Shown here: positions 23,026 through 31,589 of the stretch, one piece after another
Layout of the letters: every line of letters starts with the position of its first letter
How positions within the stretch are numbered: the stretch's first letter is position 1
Assembly: GCF_000145035.1 (NCBI RefSeq)
Contig: NC_014387.1
Coordinates: 1-64,000, forward strand
From: Butyrivibrio proteoclasticus B316
GTDB lineage: Bacteria; Bacillota; Clostridia; Lachnospirales; Lachnospiraceae
Reading direction: 5' to 3'
DNA length: 64,000 nucleotides
Notes under the pieces: model-generated
What the model was told of the DNA's origin: nothing
The model's input: only the letters and a program-made list of their open reading frames with translations
Database searches by the model: none
Translations under genes and position numbers: made by a program

Positions 23026-23610
23026 TTACTGGCAAGAAGCAACGAAATTGTTGATAGCATCCTGAGCGATGATGTAGTTTACAAAGCCAAGACCAAAGAT
23101 GCTGAGGATAAGGAACAAAATGGATGAACTTCCGTTAGGTGTTCCCTTGATCATATCAACCTTCTCTCCCATCTTGTATGACCAGTAGAAGTAGTAAATA
23201 CCGCATGTAATAATAGAGAACAGGAATGCAAGACCACCTGATGTTGCCTCTGTCTGGTTTGTAATGTGGTTAGTCTCATCTGTAAGAACTACGAACCAGT
23301 AAATTCCGTAAATACCGCAAGTAACGATTGTTAAAATGATTGCGATTGCAAGATCTCTTTTCTGAATACCGCCTGCGTTTAAGCAATAAGGTGCGCCCTG
23401 CTGAGGATTACCCTGCTGATAAGTGTTCTGCTGATAAGCGTTGTAATCAAAACCTGTAGGCTGAGCCTGTGGCTGTACATCGTTTACGTTAGCGTTTACA
23501 TTCTGATCAACTGTTTCACTCTGATTCTTGGCTGCGCTTAAATCTGCACCGCAGTTTGGACAAAACAATACGTCTTCTTTGATTTCTGTTCCACAATTTG
23601 GACAAAACAT
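23026..23610 (-). CDS. Zinc-ribbon and DUF4234 membrane protein
   Basis: The 194-residue protein starts with a zinc ribbon, two CPNCG knuckles in the first 21 residues, followed by a Gln/Asn-rich linker (about 28-75) and then a DUF4234-type membrane domain with three to four hydrophobic segments containing the repeated ILTIVTCGIYGIYWF and FSIITCGIYYFYW motifs. Such proteins are common in gut and rumen Clostridia; function unknown. It has a good AGGAGGAG ribosome binding site and appears to be a single-gene unit. Confidence 0.85.
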   Translation of the reverse strand: MFCPNCGTEIKEDVLFCPNCGADLSAAKNQSETVDQNVNANVNDVQPQAQPTGFDYNAYQQNTYQQGNPQQGAPYCLNAGGIQKRDLAIAIILTIVTCGIYGIYWFVVLTDETNHITNQTEATSGGLAFLFSIITCGIYYFYWSYKMGEKVDMIKGTPNGSSSILFLILSIFGLGFVNYIIAQDAINNFVASCQ

Positions 23611-23818
23611 AATTAATCTCCTCCTAAAAACCCATTATTATTAGACTATTAACAATTCTAACACATGAATGTTTGTTTACAACTATATAACAACAGAATA
23701 TAGATAAATGTTGCAATTAGTTTCTAATTTGGTAACATGATAGAATTGAATTAGAAAAAGTTGTACACTATCGGTTGTGCTTTCATACCGTAAATATGTG
23801 GAAACTAAAGGAGTTTTT

Positions 23819-25168
23819 GTGGAAAAAGCAATAGATAACAAAGTGTTTTATAGAAATCTTACGAGAATAGCTCTCCCTATAGCATTGCAGAGTCTGATGC
23901 TTGCGATGGTTGCGGCTGCAGATGCACTGATGCTTGGAAGAGTGACTCAGGAGCAGATGACAGCAGTCTCTCTGGCAACACAGATACAATTTGTTCAGAA
24001 TATGTTCCTCTTCTCTTCTACTACGGCAGGAGCAATACTTGGAGCACAGTACTGGGGTAAGGGCGATAAAAAGGCACTTGAGAATATATTTAATCTGATG
24101 CTCATTTCAAGTGAAGTTGTAGCCATTATCTTTTTTGCCATGTGCGAGCTTATTCCAGGGCAGCTCATGCATATATTTGCTTCTGATCCGCAGCTTATTG
24201 CAATTGGAACCAGTTATCTCAGAATTGCCGGCTGGTCTTATCTTATTACCGGTATTTCCCAGAGCTATCTGTCAATAATGAAGGTAACAGAAAATGTTAA
24301 AGCGGGTGCTCTTATAAGCACAAGTGCAGTCCTTATGAACATAGGGCTGAATGCTGTTTTTATCTTTGGTTTATTGGGAGCGCCAAGAATGGAGGCAAGA
24401 GGAGCGGCTCTTGCTACAACAATTTCCAGAATCATAGAGCTTATCTTGTGCATTACAATTTCTTTTAAGCCAAAATATGTAAGACCTGCACTTGAAAGAC
24501 TTTTTTCCATACCTATCCAGTTGTACAAGGATTTCATGAGGCAGTATCTGCCACTTCTTGGTGGGTCACTCTGCTGGGGAATCGGATTTACTTCCTATAC
24601 AGCTATCATGGGACATCTTGGCGTAGATGCTGCCGCAGCCAACTCGATTGCTGCTGTGGTGAGGGATTTGATCTGCTGTCTATGTAACGGAATTGGAAGC
24701 GCTGCGGGAATTATTGTTGGAAACGAGCTGGGCGCAGGGAGACTTGAGCTTGGTAAGCAATATGGAATAAAGCTCAAGAACATATCATACGTAATAGGTT
24801 TTGTTTCTACAGCGCTGGTTCTTTTGGCTACTCCAATTGTTGTAAACGGCGTAATTCTCACAGATACAGCAAGACACTATCTTGTAGGTATGATGATCAT
24901 AATGTCTGTATACATGATAGGAAGGGCGGTCAATACAGTAACGATCAACGGAGTTCTTGATGGCGGCGGAGACACGCTTTTTGACATGTACAGTCTTATT
25001 GTCACAATGTGGTGTATTGCGATTCCGCTGGCACTTGCCGGAGCTTTTGTATTCCACTGGTCTCCTCTTCTGGTTTATGCCTGCACCTGCCTTGATGAAG
25101 TAGGTAAGATTCCGTGGGTAATGTACAGATTCAGGAAATATAAGTGGGTTCAGGACCTTACAAGATAA
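23819..25168 (+). CDS. MATE-family efflux transporter
   Basis: A 449-residue transporter with 12 predicted membrane segments in two related halves, beginning RNLTRIALPIALQSLMLAMVAAADALMLGRV, the typical first two helices of MATE proteins. Family members export cationic drugs or other metabolites using Na+ or H+ gradients. The start is a GTG at 23819, 5 bp after GGAG; an upstream in-frame GTG at 23777 lacks a ribosome binding site. It stands alone. The substrate is unknown. Confidence 0.93.
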   Translation: MEKAIDNKVFYRNLTRIALPIALQSLMLAMVAAADALMLGRVTQEQMTAVSLATQIQFVQNMFLFSSTTAGAILGAQYWGKGDKKALENIFNLMLISSEVVAIIFFAMCELIPGQLMHIFASDPQLIAIGTSYLRIAGWSYLITGISQSYLSIMKVTENVKAGALISTSAVLMNIGLNAVFIFGLLGAPRMEARGAALATTISRIIELILCITISFKPKYVRPALERLFSIPIQLYKDFMRQYLPLLGGSLCWGIGFTSYTAIMGHLGVDAAAANSIAAVVRDLICCLCNGIGSAAGIIVGNELGAGRLELGKQYGIKLKNISYVIGFVSTALVLLATPIVVNGVILTDTARHYLVGMMIIMSVYMIGRAVNTVTINGVLDGGGDTLFDMYSLIVTMWCIAIPLALAGAFVFHWSPLLVYACTCLDEVGKIPWVMYRFRKYKWVQDLTR

Positions 25169-25267
25169 CCTGTAATTTTAAGCGTGTAAAATATAATTTT
25201 ACAAAATAAATATTTGATAATATAATTTCCTTATAACAATTGTTGTTTTTATGGTAAGGAGATAATT

Positions 25268-26449
25268 ATGGAGTACAGGCAGAATAGAAACGGGGAACCG
25301 ATATCAATCCTTGGCTATGGATGTATGCGTTTTACTACAAATGGCCTTGGTATAGACATTGATAAGACAGAAAAAGAGATAATGAAAGCCTATGAGATGG
25401 GCGTTAATTATTTTGATACTGCTTATGTTTACTCAGGTAGTGAAGCAGCTCTTGGAGAAATCCTTGAACGAAATGGCATCAGAGAAAAGGTAAATATAGC
25501 AACCAAGCTTCCTCAGTATCTTGTTGGTAGCAGAGCTGCTCTTGATAAGTATTTTGATGAAGAATTAAAGAGACTTCGTACAACATATGTAGATTATTAT
25601 CTTATGCACCATATGACAGCCCTGAATCAGTGGGACAAGCTCGAAAGAGTCGGAATCAGAGAATGGGTTGAGGAAAAGAAAAAGAGCGGACAGATCAGGA
25701 ATATCGGTTTTTCCTATCATGGAAACACAGAGGACTTCATAGGTATCCTTGATTCATACGACTGGGATTTCTGTCAGATTCAGTATAATTACATGGATGA
25801 GCATTCTCAGGCAGGTCGTAAGGGACTTGAATATGCAGCCAAGAAGGGAATTCCTGTAGTCATCATGGAGCCTCTTCGCGGAGGTAAGCTTGTTAACCTT
25901 CTTCCCAATAAGGCAAAAGAGCTGATAAGAGCGCAGGATACAGGCTATACTCCTGCAGAGTACGGCCTTAGATGGTTATGGAATCAGCCGGAAGTCACAT
26001 GCGTTTTGTCAGGAATGAACTCAATTGAAATGGTTGAGGAGAATTGCAGGATTGCATCTGATGCAAAGGCAGGCTCTTTTACCCAGGCAGATTTTGAGCT
26101 AATAGATCAGGTCAAGAAAATAATATCTGAATCAGAGCTTGTAGGATGTACTGGCTGCAGATATTGTATGCCTTGCCCTAAGGGAGTTGATATTCCTGCA
26201 TTATTTAGAGTTTACAATATGACTGCCCTTGAGAGTAAATCGGCAGCCAGATTTGAATATGCCCAGACTGTCGGACTTAAGAAAGAGCCGGCATTTGCAA
26301 CTCAGTGTATAGAATGTGGAAAGTGTGAACAGCATTGTCCTCAGAGCATACCGATCAGGAAGATGATCAAAGAGGCAGACAAGGTCGTACGCCCTCTTCC
26401 TTACAAGATTGGAATAGATATAGTCAGAAAGTTCATGCTAAGAGGATAA
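25268..26449 (+). CDS. Aldo/keto reductase with C-terminal 4Fe-4S cluster domain
   Basis: Residues about 1-280 form an AKR barrel: GYGCMRFTTNGLGID, the catalytic FDTAYVYSGSEAALGEIL with the AKR tyrosine, and YLMHHM. Residues about 290-360 carry cysteine clusters, GCTGCRYCMPCPKGVDIP and CIECGKCEQHCPQSIPI, of the ferredoxin type. This fusion is widespread in anaerobes, often annotated as 4Fe-4S-containing aldo/keto reductase; the cluster probably passes electrons from ferredoxin. Physiological substrate unknown. AAGGAG precedes the ATG. It converges on the YolD gene with a 2-bp gap. Confidence 0.92.
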   Translation: MEYRQNRNGEPISILGYGCMRFTTNGLGIDIDKTEKEIMKAYEMGVNYFDTAYVYSGSEAALGEILERNGIREKVNIATKLPQYLVGSRAALDKYFDEELKRLRTTYVDYYLMHHMTALNQWDKLERVGIREWVEEKKKSGQIRNIGFSYHGNTEDFIGILDSYDWDFCQIQYNYMDEHSQAGRKGLEYAAKKGIPVVIMEPLRGGKLVNLLPNKAKELIRAQDTGYTPAEYGLRWLWNQPEVTCVLSGMNSIEMVEENCRIASDAKAGSFTQADFELIDQVKKIISESELVGCTGCRYCMPCPKGVDIPALFRVYNMTALESKSAARFEYAQTVGLKKEPAFATQCIECGKCEQHCPQSIPIRKMIKEADKVVRPLPYKIGIDIVRKFMLRG

Positions 26450-26451
26450 TA

Positions 26452-26871
26452 TCAGACGTCGCCATCCTCAGGTTCGATGCTGATAATATCATCGATAGCA
26501 ATGACAGACCTGTCCATCAGAATTATAGTGCGGCTTACGGAATCTATTTTCCTGATACTGGCATTTACTGTAACGTAATCACCTCCGGCTTTAAGTGAGT
26601 CCGGAACAAAGTAAGTGATCGAAGCTTTTGGATTGGTTGTAATAACTGAATTAAGATTTGACAGTGTTAAGTCGAGCTCAGCCTTTTTTTCTTCGCTGAG
26701 CTCGATTTTGTTAACAGTAAGACGGGAAGTTTCATTGACAGCATCGTCATATCCAGTTAGGGCGGCAAAAGGTGCAAACTGCGCAGCCCTGTTTTCAAGA
26801 GGCATTGGCGTATGCTTTTTGGAAATTGGCCTGTCCATATATATCATATCTTTGTATTTATCTATACTCAT
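26452..26871 (-). CDS. YolD-like family protein
   Basis: A 139-residue protein with the YolD-like signature: DMIYMDRPISKKHTPMPLENRAAQFAPFAALTGYDDAV in the first half and the ITYFVPD...V.A.IRKID beta-rich half afterwards. YolD-like genes in Firmicutes pair with UmuC-type Y-family polymerases (for example yqjX-yqjW in B. subtilis) and are thought to be UmuD-like accessories. Here it is the second gene of such a pair: its ATG overlaps the polymerase stop by 4 bp. Confidence 0.88.
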   Translation of the reverse strand: MSIDKYKDMIYMDRPISKKHTPMPLENRAAQFAPFAALTGYDDAVNETSRLTVNKIELSEEKKAELDLTLSNLNSVITTNPKASITYFVPDSLKAGGDYVTVNASIRKIDSVSRTIILMDRSVIAIDDIISIEPEDGDV

Positions 26872-28415
26872 GCCTTGTGTCCACCAATCTGTTTAGCTCT
26901 GTCTAGTCCTGTGGCGCCTTCTTCATAGGCAGTTCCACGAACGATCGCAGTCTTTCCGAATTTCTTTTGTATTTCCATAGTAGCCTTCTGAAGCGCCTTG
27001 GCCTTGGCATCCTTGGACTCTTTCTCCTTCCTCTCCTGTTCCTTTTTATCATAATCTACAAAAAGAGACAGCTGCTCATAAGAGGATTCTTTTTCCCTGG
27101 CTGCATCTGCTTCACTTAGAACATGTGCCGCGACAATATTAATACGTCTTATAAGGAGAGCTTCATTAACCTGTATGTCATAGATCCTAAGAGCACTCTC
27201 AATAATGTGACTACTAAGATTTGTAAATTCTTCAAGATTATCACTTCCGTGGGCGTGTACAGGAACAAGACGGCCATAGTAGTCTTTGGCAATTTCTCCG
27301 TGATATTTTTTCCTGATCTCAGGGTCATTTAGACTTTCAATGTCATAACCAACAGACAGAACGATCTGGTCTGTAACCTTCTCCTCTTCCATCAGCTGCA
27401 TTGCAAGGGCTTCAGCCATTTCTTTAACTATTATCCTGCCCTTATCAAAGGTATACGGGCAGTGAAGAACCTGCCCCTGACTGACACTGTTGTTATCGGG
27501 TTTGTAGGCCTTGACCATCTCCATTGTGCATGGTTCATAGCCCCAGGCATGGTCAATTAAAAGCTCGGCATTAATACCAAACTGTTTGTAGAGAATATCT
27601 TCGTTAAAAAAATCTCTCTCTCCTCCAAGGCTGCATCTAGCGATATCTCCCATGGTTCTGATCCCGAGAGCATTGAGTTTTTTGGTATAACCACGGCCAA
27701 CTCTCCAAAAGTCAGTAAGAGGTTCATGATCCCACAAAAGCTTTCTGTAGCTGATTTCGTCAAGTTCAGCCATACGCACACCATTTTCATCGGGCATAGT
27801 GTGTTTGGCAACAATATCCATAGCTACCTTGGCAAGGTACATATTTGTTCCTATTCCGGCAGTCGCAGTTATCCCGGTTTCTTTCATTACATTTTTGATC
27901 ATCTCCTGCGCAAGCTCTCTGGGAGTCTTGTTATATATCCCAAGATACTTGGTAACATCCATAAATACTTCGTCAATAGAATAGACATGGATATCCTCAG
28001 GAGAAATGTATCTAAGGTAAATTTGATAAATCTGAGTGCTGAGCTCGATATACCTAGACATTCTTGGAACTGCGGCAATGAAGGAAAGCTTAAGAGATGG
28101 GTCTTTATCCAGGGCTTCTTCATCATCGGATTCGCCTGTGAACTTATGCCCCGGGGCTTTGCGCAGCCTTTCTGCATTTATCTCTTTAACTCTTTGAGTA
28201 ACTTCAAATAGCCTTGCTCTTCCGGGAATTCCAAACTTTTTAAGAGATGGAGAAACTGCAAGACAAATAGTCTTTTCAGTTCTGCTCCTGTCAGCAACCA
28301 CAAGGTTTGTGGTGAGCGGATTGCGGTCTAAATCCTGACATTCAACAGATGCATAAAAAGACTTAAGATCTATTGCAATATAATAATTTTGACGAACATT
28401 AGTTTTGTTTTGCAT
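26868..28415 (-). CDS. Y-family DNA polymerase (UmuC/YqjW type)
   Basis: Translesion DNA polymerase of the UmuC/DinB superfamily. It has the N-terminal palm motif YYIAIDLKSFYASVECQDLD with the first metal aspartate, the second acidic motif VYSIDEVFMDVT, and the helix-hairpin-helix LNALGIRTMGDIA. At 515 residues it is longer than DinB and matches the YqjW/UvrX group, which travels with YolD-like partners. The C-terminal segment after about residue 440 is charged. An imperfect LexA-like half-site (GTTCG on the minus strand) lies within the first codons, too weak to claim SOS control. Confidence 0.9.
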   Translation of the reverse strand: MQNKTNVRQNYYIAIDLKSFYASVECQDLDRNPLTTNLVVADRSRTEKTICLAVSPSLKKFGIPGRARLFEVTQRVKEINAERLRKAPGHKFTGESDDEEALDKDPSLKLSFIAAVPRMSRYIELSTQIYQIYLRYISPEDIHVYSIDEVFMDVTKYLGIYNKTPRELAQEMIKNVMKETGITATAGIGTNMYLAKVAMDIVAKHTMPDENGVRMAELDEISYRKLLWDHEPLTDFWRVGRGYTKKLNALGIRTMGDIARCSLGGERDFFNEDILYKQFGINAELLIDHAWGYEPCTMEMVKAYKPDNNSVSQGQVLHCPYTFDKGRIIVKEMAEALAMQLMEEEKVTDQIVLSVGYDIESLNDPEIRKKYHGEIAKDYYGRLVPVHAHGSDNLEEFTNLSSHIIESALRIYDIQVNEALLIRRINIVAAHVLSEADAAREKESSYEQLSLFVDYDKKEQERKEKESKDAKAKALQKATMEIQKKFGKTAIVRGTAYEEGATGLDRAKQIGGHKA

Positions 28416-28517
28416 AATTCTATTTTACAACAAGAGGGCTAAAAATTGCATTTCTTTGCGACTTTTTTGATAAAAGAGTATTATTAAGAGGACTGTTAAC
28501 ATATTTGGAGATGAAAA

Positions 28518-29234
28518 ATGAGAAAAATACTAATTACTAATGACGACGGAATTGAGTCAGATGGCATCAGAAGACTGGCAGAGGCGGCCAAAGAGTTTGG
28601 TGAAGTCTGGGTTATAGCACCTGAGAGTCAGAGGAGCGCTGCATCACACAGTATTACACTGCGTCATCCGATAGATGTCCATCCTTATAATTTTTCTGTC
28701 GCTGGAGTTCATGCTTATTCATGTACAGGAACACCGGCCGATTGTGTAAGAGTCGGACTTTTAAATATTCTTCCGGAGAGACCTGACGTGATAATGTCCG
28801 GAATAAATTTTGGCTATAACGTTGCATGTGATATTCAGTATTCAGCAACCGCAGGAGCAGCCTTTGAGGGAGAGTTTCAGGGAGTGCTTTCTATAGCTTT
28901 TTCTGAAGGAGCATCATCTGAGCATGGGGCAACAGATAAGTATCTGAGAGATATCATGGCGGAATTAATTGATAAGCCCTATGTTCAGGGACAGATCTGG
29001 AATGTGAATTTCCCCAATTGTAATGGAGATGAGTGTAAAGGAATACTCAGAGACAGAAAGGTTTCCAGAAAGTCCTTTTTTACAGACAGATACAGAGAAG
29101 TTGAGGAATTTGCAAATGGCGGTGTGAGCCTCGTTGTGGATGGTGTGTTTAATCCACAGAAAGAAGAGGAAACAGATTACGGCGCAGTTCTTGACCAGTA
29201 TGTATCTATAGGAATTGTCAGAAATGTTGGATAA
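28518..29234 (+). CDS. surE: 5'/3'-nucleotidase SurE
   Basis: SurE is a metal-dependent nucleoside monophosphate phosphatase. The metal-binding ITNDDGIES motif opens the protein, followed by VIAPESQRSAASHSIT, CTGTPADCVRVGL and MSGINFGYN, all core SurE signatures. At 238 residues it is of usual length. GGAG lies 7 bp before the ATG. It is divergent from the polymerase-YolD pair and probably monocistronic. Confidence 0.95.
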   Translation: MRKILITNDDGIESDGIRRLAEAAKEFGEVWVIAPESQRSAASHSITLRHPIDVHPYNFSVAGVHAYSCTGTPADCVRVGLLNILPERPDVIMSGINFGYNVACDIQYSATAGAAFEGEFQGVLSIAFSEGASSEHGATDKYLRDIMAELIDKPYVQGQIWNVNFPNCNGDECKGILRDRKVSRKSFFTDRYREVEEFANGGVSLVVDGVFNPQKEEETDYGAVLDQYVSIGIVRNVG

Positions 29235-29345
29235 CACGTAACAAAAGATTTGGCTGTTCGTATATATATGATATAGGTGTCAAAAGTTATGAATGTGAAA
29301 ATGACTTTGGTAATTATATAGATATTGCTATATGAGGAGGGTATT

Positions 29346-31589
29346 ATGAAGAAAAAAGTATTGGCTGTACTTCTGATTGCTGCAATGCTCACAGGTTGTG
29401 GAAATGCTGCAAGTGTAGACACTAATTCATCTGAAAGCACATCAGATCAGGAGGCGGAAACAGTTCAGAATGAGAATAAGACTGATTCTGCAAATTCAGG
29501 AACAGACATTGTTCCTATTTCTACTAATGAGTCACTTCTTGGAAGTGAAGAAACGATCTATTATGACCAGGGACTTGTTCCGTCAATTCCAGAATATAAG
29601 GTAGAGCAAGGACTTACTAATGTTGTGATACATCCGAGTCTCAGGTACAGGCTCGATATATCAGAAGAGAGTGAATATAATCATCCACAGGCTCTTATTG
29701 ATAAACTGTCAGAGAATAGTTTTGCTATTATTCCCGGGTATGCTGAAGAATTCTTTGATGTTTATGAAGGAAACAGATACGGTCAGATTCCTAACTTTAT
29801 CACAGTTGATTCTCTGATGCATACATATCACTTATATTTTGCGCATCTCATGAAGACCTCAGAAAAGACATATCTTGCTGATGAGCTGAAGAGCCTTGGA
29901 GCAGATATGCTCAGGCTTTCAGAGGAGCAGTTTGAAGCCCTTAAGGGAACTGAATGGGAGAATGCAGCTCGCAGAAATGTAGCATTTTTCTATATTGGAA
30001 GTCTTCTTCAGGATGAGGCAACAGAGATTCCAACAGCAGCTTTAGATGATGAGAGTATCTGCAGGGATGAATATGACAAAATAATGGCAGCTGCAGGAAT
30101 TGATGATTGTGCGCTTACAGGACTTGTCGAGGACTATAGTCAGTACAAGGTACGCGGATATTACGAGGGAGATGAGCAGCTTGAGAAGTATTTCAGAGCC
30201 ATGATGTGGTATGGCAGGATCGGATTTGCCCTTGATAATGAAGATATGGTAAAGAGCGCGATTCTCCAGACCTGTGCTCTTAGTACGGTTCAGAATAAAT
30301 GGGATGGAATATATAAGATCACAAGCTTTTTTGCCGGAGCTTCAGATGATCCGGGCTTTATAGAGTTTAATCAGATACTAACAGACGTTTACGGACAGAT
30401 TTCTGATGTACAAGGTCTGTCAGCTGATAGTGCTTCGTTAAATGAAGTGATGAATAAAGTCAAAGACCTCAAAATGCCTCAGATCAACTCAGTTCCAGTA
30501 GAAGATGGAGACAATCCTGTTATTCCAACCTATAGATTTATGGGACAGAGATTTACAGTAGATGCAGCTATCATGCAAAGGCTTGTATACAGCTCGGTAA
30601 AAGAAAATTCGAATGGAGAAAAGAGATATCTTCCTGATGTACTCGATACTCCTGCTGCACTTGGCTCAGATGAAGCGCTGAAAATCCTTGAAGAAAAGGG
30701 CGCTACAGACTATGAAGGATACACAGATAATCTGACGATCATGTCTGAGCACTTTAACAATGACGATGCGACGCTTTGGAATGCAAGTCTTTATTCAGGA
30801 TGGCTCAACACCCTTAGACCACTTTTGGAAGAAAAAGGTCAGGGATATCCTTCATATATGCATAGCAGTGAGTGGAACAAAAAGAATCTCGAAACCTTTG
30901 CAGGGTCTTACACAGAGCTCAAACATGACACAGTTCTTTATGCTAAACAGATAATGGCAGAAATGGGTGGTGGCGATGAAGAAGTGCTGGATGACAGAGG
31001 ATATGTTGACCCACAGCCTGTTGTTTACAGCAGATTCAAATTCCTGTCAGAAAAGACCAAAGAAGGTCTTGATGGTTATGGGATGTTAAGTGATTCATCC
31101 AGAGAAAATCTCGATAAGCTTTCGGAAATAGCAGGAACTCTTTTGGCAATATCAGAAAAAGAGCTTAAAAATGAAGAACTTAGCGATGACGACTACGAAT
31201 TTATCAGAAGCTACGGCGGATATATAGAGCATTTCTGGAGAGAAGCTAATCAGGATAACCTTGATGAAGAGCTCTATGACAGTAATCAGGCGCCATGTGA
31301 AGTAGTCACAGATATAGCAACTGATCCAAATGGAACAGTTCTGGAAATTGGTACGGGAAGAGTTGACACTATCTACGTAGTATTTCCTATTGATGGGGAG
31401 CTCCATGTTGCAGTGGGTGGTGCATACAGCTTCTATCAGTTTGAAGAGAGCATTGACAATCGTCTTACAGATTCCCAGTGGAGAAATATGATGAAGGGCG
31501 GATATCTGGATGACAACTGGGATTGGATTACTGTAGAGAACAAATATGAAAGAGCTGACTGGACAAAGAGCTACAGAGTTGGTGAATGA
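29346..31589 (+). CDS. DUF3160-family lipoprotein
   Basis: A 747-residue secreted lipoprotein. The signal peptide KKKVLAVLLIAAMLTGC ends in an LTGC lipobox; a Ser/Glu/Thr-rich linker follows, then a long alpha-helical domain matching DUF3160, including FAIIPGYAEEFFDVYEGNRYG and VDSLMHTYHLYF near residues 120-165. No enzymatic residues can be assigned. The ATG at 29346 behind GAGGAGG is used; an in-frame upstream ATG at 29325 would spoil the signal peptide. Its TGA overlaps the start of the CapA-like gene (ATGA), so the two are translationally coupled and probably work together at the cell surface. Confidence 0.87.
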   Translation: MKKKVLAVLLIAAMLTGCGNAASVDTNSSESTSDQEAETVQNENKTDSANSGTDIVPISTNESLLGSEETIYYDQGLVPSIPEYKVEQGLTNVVIHPSLRYRLDISEESEYNHPQALIDKLSENSFAIIPGYAEEFFDVYEGNRYGQIPNFITVDSLMHTYHLYFAHLMKTSEKTYLADELKSLGADMLRLSEEQFEALKGTEWENAARRNVAFFYIGSLLQDEATEIPTAALDDESICRDEYDKIMAAAGIDDCALTGLVEDYSQYKVRGYYEGDEQLEKYFRAMMWYGRIGFALDNEDMVKSAILQTCALSTVQNKWDGIYKITSFFAGASDDPGFIEFNQILTDVYGQISDVQGLSADSASLNEVMNKVKDLKMPQINSVPVEDGDNPVIPTYRFMGQRFTVDAAIMQRLVYSSVKENSNGEKRYLPDVLDTPAALGSDEALKILEEKGATDYEGYTDNLTIMSEHFNNDDATLWNASLYSGWLNTLRPLLEEKGQGYPSYMHSSEWNKKNLETFAGSYTELKHDTVLYAKQIMAEMGGGDEEVLDDRGYVDPQPVVYSRFKFLSEKTKEGLDGYGMLSDSSRENLDKLSEIAGTLLAISEKELKNEELSDDDYEFIRSYGGYIEHFWREANQDNLDEELYDSNQAPCEVVTDIATDPNGTVLEIGTGRVDTIYVVFPIDGELHVAVGGAYSFYQFEESIDNRLTDSQWRNMMKGGYLDDNWDWITVENKYERADWTKSYRVGE

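Noticed and set aside
27726..28211. 161-residue plus-strand ORF inside the Y-family polymerase
   Set aside because: Overlaps the conserved palm region of a clear gene on the opposite strand; looks like a composition shadow.
28393..28406. Possible LexA box CGAAC-N4-GTTTT at the polymerase start
   Set aside because: Only one half-site fits the Firmicute consensus and the site lies within the first codons; too weak to claim SOS control.
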